Of a stretch of DNA of 64,000 nucleotides, positions 60,501 through 64,000 are shown one piece after another. The stretch is taken from NCBI RefSeq assembly GCF_001507435.1, contig NZ_LMWH01000015.1, positions 62,001 to 126,000 on the forward strand. The letters run 5' to 3'. Numbering within the stretch: the stretch's first letter is position 1; each line of letters opens with the position of its first letter. The translations under genes were made by a program, and so were the position numbers. The stretch is from Streptomyces sp. NRRL F-5122 (GTDB taxonomy: Bacteria > Actinomycetota > Actinomycetes > Streptomycetales > Streptomycetaceae). The notes under the pieces were generated by a model. It saw only the letters and a list, made by a program, of their open reading frames with translations. It was not told where the DNA came from and did no database searches.

Positions 60501-60773
60501 CTGCGTTCCGGTGACGTAGCCGGTCACCACCTCCGACTCGCCCGACAGCACCGCGAGGACCTTGGCATGGGCGGCCAGCAGTACCGCGCCGGCCGGCACG
60601 TCCAGTGCCTTCGCCAGCCCGCGCACCTTCTCCGAGAGGTCGTCCGGCACGGTCGTCTCGTACTCGGCCACACCGGCCACCGGCTCCCGCACCCATCGGG
60701 GAACGGCGGTGGAACCGCCTGCGGTCAGGACACCGCTCCAGAACTCCCGGTCCGTCTGCACGTGCGCTCCCAT
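57504..60773 (-). CDS. NRPS: half-condensation, adenylation, thiolation, thioesterase
   Basis: A 1089-residue synthetase. Residues 1-215 look like the C-terminal half of a condensation domain, without HHxxxDG. Adenylation spans ~240-735, with YFTSGSTGEPKG (390-401), LVNAYGLTE (530-538), NGKIDRKAL and Lys727. Pocket residues read D437 I438 W441 Q480 S507 T509 A533 D541 D542 K727; the two aspartates fit a diamino acid such as Dap. Thiolation serine is S792 (FFDSGGTSL). Thioesterase (~845-1089) has Ser921 (GHSSG), Asp1034/1035 and His1065. ATG 60773 is 13 bp after the upstream gene. Confidence 0.85.
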   Translation of the reverse strand: MGAHVQTDREFWSGVLTAGGSTAVPRWVREPVAGVAEYETTVPDDLSEKVRGLAKALDVPAGAVLLAAHAKVLAVLSGESEVVTGYVTGTQRGPLPCRLTTAPGSWRLLVSRAHRAESELLAHREFPVDGLRRELRVTGPSYEVVFDPAGTEGGLVDDAALSVGWREENGRLVVRLRYRTQVLDTESAARICGYHVTALSLMTADADAEHARQSLLSPEELQYQLEGLAGPRRELPEARAHELFEQRVRKHPDVVAAVHGDRTWTYMELNCRANRLARALLARGLDREDVVAVVTERNLDWLASVLAVLKAGGVYLPIEPHFPAGRIAATLSRAGCRLVLTEPGSTDTLDQALTTVPGVEKLLIEDACAQQHADSDVEVEVDADQLAYIYFTSGSTGEPKGAMCEHAGMLNHLFAKIDDLRIDEGQSVAQTAPQCFDISLWQLLAGLLVGGRTLLVEQEAILDVERFVDTLVRGRVAVAQVVPSYLEVVASYLEQHPRDLPDLRYVSVTGEALKPELVQRWFTVKPRIKLVNAYGLTETSDDTNHEIMDRMPEGDRVLLGRAVNNVRVHVVDEHLSLVPLGAPGVIAFSGVCVGRGYVNDPERTRAAYLEDPYRPGERLYLGGDWGRWHPEGKLEFLGRRDNQVKIRGFRIEIGEIENTLLRVPGVRDGAVVVAERADGSKHLIAYYTGRDQQVEVLRQALGAALPAYMVPFAFHRQDTLPLTANGKIDRKALTALAEQDAPAPDGDTAGDADRLPRTPGERRLATAWAELLSVPEHHIGRQDHFFDSGGTSLTAVKLTIALNRAVSLKDITRHPVLADLAALLDGAPQQHTGLLQPLSQSEGVPDCALVCFPYAGGNAVNYRPMAGALAAGGPAVYAIDLPGHDLAARGEPFAPLAQVAEQTVAEITGRGLTRVMLWGHSSGAAVAVETARRLERQGVAVQRVFLAAQLPGTAGDRRAAVDKLTGLTNAEIAAKLTADSGYTELGELSASHAEHVGAAYRHDCAAAHHYFADALEAPPTWKLSAPITVVIAADDPNTTGFRDRYRDWQLLAEHVDLHELADGGHYFLRTRPVQAARAVLGAAELLASP

Positions 60774-60786
60774 CGGATGACCTTCC

Positions 60787-63423
60787 TCAGCTCGCCGTCG
60801 ACGTCTGGCCGTCGGTCGAGGCCGTCACTGCTGCTGCCGCTGTCGTGGATGTCGAGGTCCCCGATTCGACGCCCAGGAGTGGCTCCTCGTGGGCCCCGGT
60901 CATCTCGACTGCGGGGTTACCGCCCCACAGTGCGCTCGCGGGTACCTCCTCGCCCTTCATGAGGAAGGAGTCGGTTGTCAGCACGGCTCCGTCACCCACC
61001 GTGACGCCGTAGTGCACATGAGCGCCGACGCCGAGGGTGCAGTGATCACCGAGCGTGCTGTAGTCGGACTTGAAGGTGCCGTCCTCCTGCGAGTGGCACT
61101 GGATCTTGCTGCCGGCGTTGAGCGTGCAGTCGTCTCCGATGGCGGCGAGCGACCGCTCCGTCAGATAGCAGCCGTCGTCGAAGACCCTGCTGCCGATGCG
61201 GACACCGAGCAGGCGCCAGATGACGTTCTTGAAGGGGGTGCCGTTGAACAGGTTGAGGAATTCGGACGGCACCTTCCACAGCCGCTCGTGCCACCAGAAG
61301 TAGGGGTCGTAGATCGAGCACAGCTGAGGGCGCAGTCTGCGGAACAACAGCAACCAGCGCTCCACCAGAACGTAGTAGAGGGTGGAGAAGCCGAGGGTGA
61401 GTGCCAGATAGCAGGCGATCACCACCTGCCCCACGGCTCCGTACAGGACGACGGAGACGAGTCCCAGGGCCGTGAGTACGAAGGTGTGCAGCCAGCGCAG
61501 GATCAGATGGAGGGCGATGGTGCACAGGTTGTAACGGTTCTTCATGCCGAGGTGCCGGCGCAGCTCGTTTCCGCTCCTCAGATGGTCGAAGCGGGTGTCG
61601 CGCTCCACGGAGCGCGGAATCTCGAAGCACGGCGAACCGAGCAGCCCGACCCCTTCGCGGACGGGACCGTCGAGGGGAATCATCACCTTCGTGGCCAGCA
61701 GGCAGTTCTCGCCCGTCCTGCCGCCCGCCGGATACACGATGTTGTTGCCGAGGAAGTTGTGCGCTCCGATCGACGCCCTGGACACCTGGAAGGACGTGCT
61801 CGAGTATTCGGCGTTGACGATGGACAGCCCGTCTGCCACCATCGTCCCCCGGCCCACGGAGACCAGGTACGGGGACTCGTGCTTCACTTCCGTCCCGAAG
61901 TTCGACCCGGTCTGCTCGACGCGCGAGAGGTTGTATCCGAGGCCGCGCAGATAGTGGACGATGAACGAACTGTCACCGAAGAGCCAGGCGTAGAACCGGA
62001 TGTTCGTCATCTGGGAGATCATCCGGTGCGCCGCGTACTGGAAGCCGTAGAGCGGATAGGGCTTGTCCGGCTTGATGGCCAGATTCAGCAGGCGCGGAAC
62101 GGTGTAGAGAGCGGCGAGACCCACGACGACGAAGCCGAAGAACAGCACGGCGGACAGCGCCAGCGCGTCGATCAGGAAGTGCGACACCGAGACGTGGGAT
62201 GTGTCGGGGTCGAGCCGGTCACCCAGTGCCGGGACCTCGATGAACAGCATGTACACACCGCCGACGGCCAGCGGGATGTAGATGAGGAACAACTGCAGCA
62301 GCGTGCTCAGGCCGAAGCATGCCCGGCGCAGGGTCCCGCATCGGGCCGGCGCGACCCGCACATGGTCGACGTCCGTGCGTTGTGCCGGAGAGCCGTGGTG
62401 ACGCTCGCCCTGCGGGATCGTCTGACCGCGGTAGAGGGCGGAGGTGTGTCCGAGCTGGGTGCCGTCGCCCATCGACGTGTCGATGTCCAGCACGGTCTTC
62501 TCGCCGATGAACGCGTCGCGGCCGATGGTGACCTTGCCGGTCTGGATGCGTCCGGCGTGTGCCCGGTAGCAGAGGAAGTAGGAGTCCTTGCGGACGATCG
62601 TTCCGGCGCCGATGGTGAGCAGGTCGGTGCAGACCGGCACCTGACGGGAGAGGATCGTTACTCCTTTGCCGATCCGCGCGCCGAGTGCGCGCAGATACAG
62701 CACGTAGAGCGGATTGCCGACGAACAAGATCATCGGGTTGGCGTGGAGCAGTACCTTGACGATCCAGAAGCGGAGGTAGGCCGGGCTCCAGACCGGGAAC
62801 TCACGGGGCGTCCAGCGGCCGACGAGGGTCCACTTGGCCACGATCGGGAACGCGCACATGATGACGAAGCCGAGGCTGCCGAACGCCATGGACCGCAGAT
62901 AGACGTCGAGGAGGTCCGACCCGGTGGAGACCCACTCGTAGCCCGTCGTCGCGACGACTCCGGTGACGAACGAATATGCCAGGAACACCAGCAACTGGAA
63001 TGTCCCGCACATCACGTAGTCCAGCCTGCTCGCCCGGGTCGCCTGCGGTGCGGTGACGTGTTCCGGTGGCGATGCAGGCCGTGTGCCGTTGACGTGGGTG
63101 GGCGTGCTCGTGGCCTGGTTCTGGGTGAGGGCAGCCGCCAGGCTTCGGATCGTCGGATGTCGATAGATGTCCTTGATGGTGGCGGACGGCAGGTCCGGGC
63201 GCTTCCTGACCCGCGCGCAGAACTGCGCCATCACCAAGGAGTTGGCACCGAGGTCGTCGAAGAAGTTGCTGTCGGCCGACACCTCTTCGACACACGCGAC
63301 ATCAGCCAGTACTTCGGCGAGTTTTGTCTCGGTGTCCGTCGTCGCCGGGCCGCCACTCCCGGACCTGGCGATCACGGAATCACCGGACCCGGTTGTCAAG
63401 ACCTCGGCAGACTTCTCCACCAT
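60787..63423 (-). CDS. Thiolation domain fused to Pls-type NRPS terminal membrane module
   Basis: An 878-residue protein. A carrier domain (~30-100, serine S62 in DDLGANSL) precedes three repeats of paired transmembrane helices (~138-200, ~370-445, ~632-690) and left-handed beta-helix blocks (~245-350, ~510-605, ~738-842), ending HHGSPAQ, LLGSPCF and LWGGNPAVE. This matches the NRPS terminal domain that catalyses repeated isopeptide bond formation in epsilon-poly-lysine synthetase, but here it lacks an adenylation domain. ATG 63423 behind GAGGAGCTCGA is preferred to a TTG at 63450. Confidence 0.85.
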   Translation of the reverse strand: MVEKSAEVLTTGSGDSVIARSGSGGPATTDTETKLAEVLADVACVEEVSADSNFFDDLGANSLVMAQFCARVRKRPDLPSATIKDIYRHPTIRSLAAALTQNQATSTPTHVNGTRPASPPEHVTAPQATRASRLDYVMCGTFQLLVFLAYSFVTGVVATTGYEWVSTGSDLLDVYLRSMAFGSLGFVIMCAFPIVAKWTLVGRWTPREFPVWSPAYLRFWIVKVLLHANPMILFVGNPLYVLYLRALGARIGKGVTILSRQVPVCTDLLTIGAGTIVRKDSYFLCYRAHAGRIQTGKVTIGRDAFIGEKTVLDIDTSMGDGTQLGHTSALYRGQTIPQGERHHGSPAQRTDVDHVRVAPARCGTLRRACFGLSTLLQLFLIYIPLAVGGVYMLFIEVPALGDRLDPDTSHVSVSHFLIDALALSAVLFFGFVVVGLAALYTVPRLLNLAIKPDKPYPLYGFQYAAHRMISQMTNIRFYAWLFGDSSFIVHYLRGLGYNLSRVEQTGSNFGTEVKHESPYLVSVGRGTMVADGLSIVNAEYSSTSFQVSRASIGAHNFLGNNIVYPAGGRTGENCLLATKVMIPLDGPVREGVGLLGSPCFEIPRSVERDTRFDHLRSGNELRRHLGMKNRYNLCTIALHLILRWLHTFVLTALGLVSVVLYGAVGQVVIACYLALTLGFSTLYYVLVERWLLLFRRLRPQLCSIYDPYFWWHERLWKVPSEFLNLFNGTPFKNVIWRLLGVRIGSRVFDDGCYLTERSLAAIGDDCTLNAGSKIQCHSQEDGTFKSDYSTLGDHCTLGVGAHVHYGVTVGDGAVLTTDSFLMKGEEVPASALWGGNPAVEMTGAHEEPLLGVESGTSTSTTAAAAVTASTDGQTSTAS

Positions 63424-64000
63424 TCGAGCTCCTCGAAGTATTTTCGACAACCAATGGCCAGTGGCTGGTCGGGCGCCCTCCCGTTCGGAAATGACCTGAA
63501 CGAGCCGGGAAATGGGTAAGCCGTAAGGGTGCGCTCTCGTCTGATCCCGAAACCACGGGCTTCAGTGTTAGTCGGCCACTGTCAGATTGCCACTTGGACT
63601 CGCTTGGGATGGCATGACGACGCCGCTCAAGAACCTGGAATTTCTCGGCTCTTTACTTCACTGGGAAGGGCGCGGTTCACTCGAGTGGAGCAACGCTCCA
63701 CGCGGTCAGCTTTGAGGCTGAGCGTCAAGTCCCCGGCACGATGCCCGATCGTTTCTTGAAGCGGGACTCGGCCCGACTCGCATCGATGGACGCGACCTGG
63801 TCGATGTTCAGCCGACTCGACAAGGAGTCACTTTTCGTGGCTGGAACGCCAGGCACGCGGTTCGGGGTATCTGACGAAGGCGCGTCCGTCGACCTGTGCG
63901 CTCACCAGTGCTGTCCGGTGAGCCGGTCACGCACGCCCCGTCGGTGGGGATGGATCGCCGCATGAAAATCGGCGACTCCGTGCGGACTGCGACCGTCCCT
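63424..64000. other. Upstream region of the Dap synthetase operon
   Basis: 577 bp to the window edge with no credible gene. It is somewhat lower in GC than the operon and should hold the operon promoter. I looked for an iron-repressor box (TTAGGTTAGG-like) and saw none. The only symmetric element noted is the inverted repeat at 63685-63701. Confidence 0.4.
63685..63701. promoter_or_regulatory. Inverted repeat GTGGAGC-AAC-GCTCCAC
   Basis: Perfect 7-bp arms around three bases, ~265 bp upstream of the first operon gene. It could be an operator or a small hairpin in a leader; position alone does not decide. Confidence 0.35.

Noticed and set aside
54322..63423. Staphyloferrin B-like siderophore cluster
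   Set aside because: sbnA/sbnB are present but there is no IucA/IucC-type synthetase, decarboxylase, citrate synthase or siderophore transporter; the NRPS and Pls-type protein point elsewhere.
63741..63965. Rightward open frame at the right edge
   Set aside because: 74 residues with no recognisable domain and no ribosome-binding site; more likely part of the operon's upstream region.

Overview
The window looks like chromosomal DNA of a Streptomyces or close relative. GC is very high throughout, GTG starts are common, neighbouring genes often share ATGA or GTGA stop/start overlaps, and several families are typical of streptomycetes (DUF397/XRE pairs, DUF5133, SPW-repeat, DUF1206, PAS-GAF-SpoIIE phosphatases). 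I saw no rRNA, tRNA, CRISPR array, transposase or phage gene. The two ends cut through an XRE regulator (left) and the promoter side of a biosynthetic operon (right).

Positions 1-11.1 kb form a partner-switching (sigma-B-like) block. A five-gene stressosome operon runs leftward from 8489 to 3925: RsbR, RsbS, RsbT, an RsbT-RsbX type fusion and an RsbU-like phosphatase, each overlapping the next by four bases. Around it lie two more anti-sigma-type ATPases, two paralogous MarR regulators, a further SpoIIE-type protein with a substituted metal ligand, a STAS antagonist and a PRC-barrel protein. Three more SpoIIE phosphatases follow at 20.4, 43.9 and 48.4 kb, yet no sigma factor is encoded here. 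Sequences resembling the S. coelicolor sigma-B promoter lie upstream of the PRC-barrel, STAS and phosphoribosyltransferase genes.

Positions 11.5-54.2 kb are mixed metabolic and envelope genes: a class III aminotransferase with its Lrp regulator, a second Lrp with a DUF2000 gene, an N-formylglutamate amidohydrolase-like enzyme, a fructosamine kinase, a UDP-glucuronate decarboxylase-like epimerase, two paralogous DMT proteins, a FUSC membrane protein, a GH15 glucosidase followed by a G6PD variant, and a four-gene PaoABCD-like molybdenum aldehyde oxidoreductase operon divergent from a TetR regulator with two palindromic operators. An envelope group follows (polysaccharide deacetylase, DMT protein, SDR, divergent GT28 glycosyltransferase), then stress-type genes (SPW protein, alpha/beta hydrolase, phosphoribosyltransferase), a HEAT-repeat protein, a MauE-redoxin fusion, a methyltransferase, a LuxR regulator and a DUF1206 protein.

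Positions 54.3-63.4 kb hold the most distinctive locus, a five-gene leftward operon. SbnA- and SbnB-like enzymes should make L-2,3-diaminopropionate (Dap). A half-condensation/adenylation/thiolation/thioesterase NRPS has an acidic substrate pocket suited to a diamino acid. A SyrP/TauD-type dioxygenase could hydroxylate the monomer. An 878-residue membrane protein combines a free-standing carrier domain with the six-helix, three-beta-helix C-terminal module of epsilon-poly-lysine synthetase. Together they suggest a split synthetase for a (hydroxylated?) Dap oligomer or polymer. Export, resistance and regulatory genes may lie beyond 64000.
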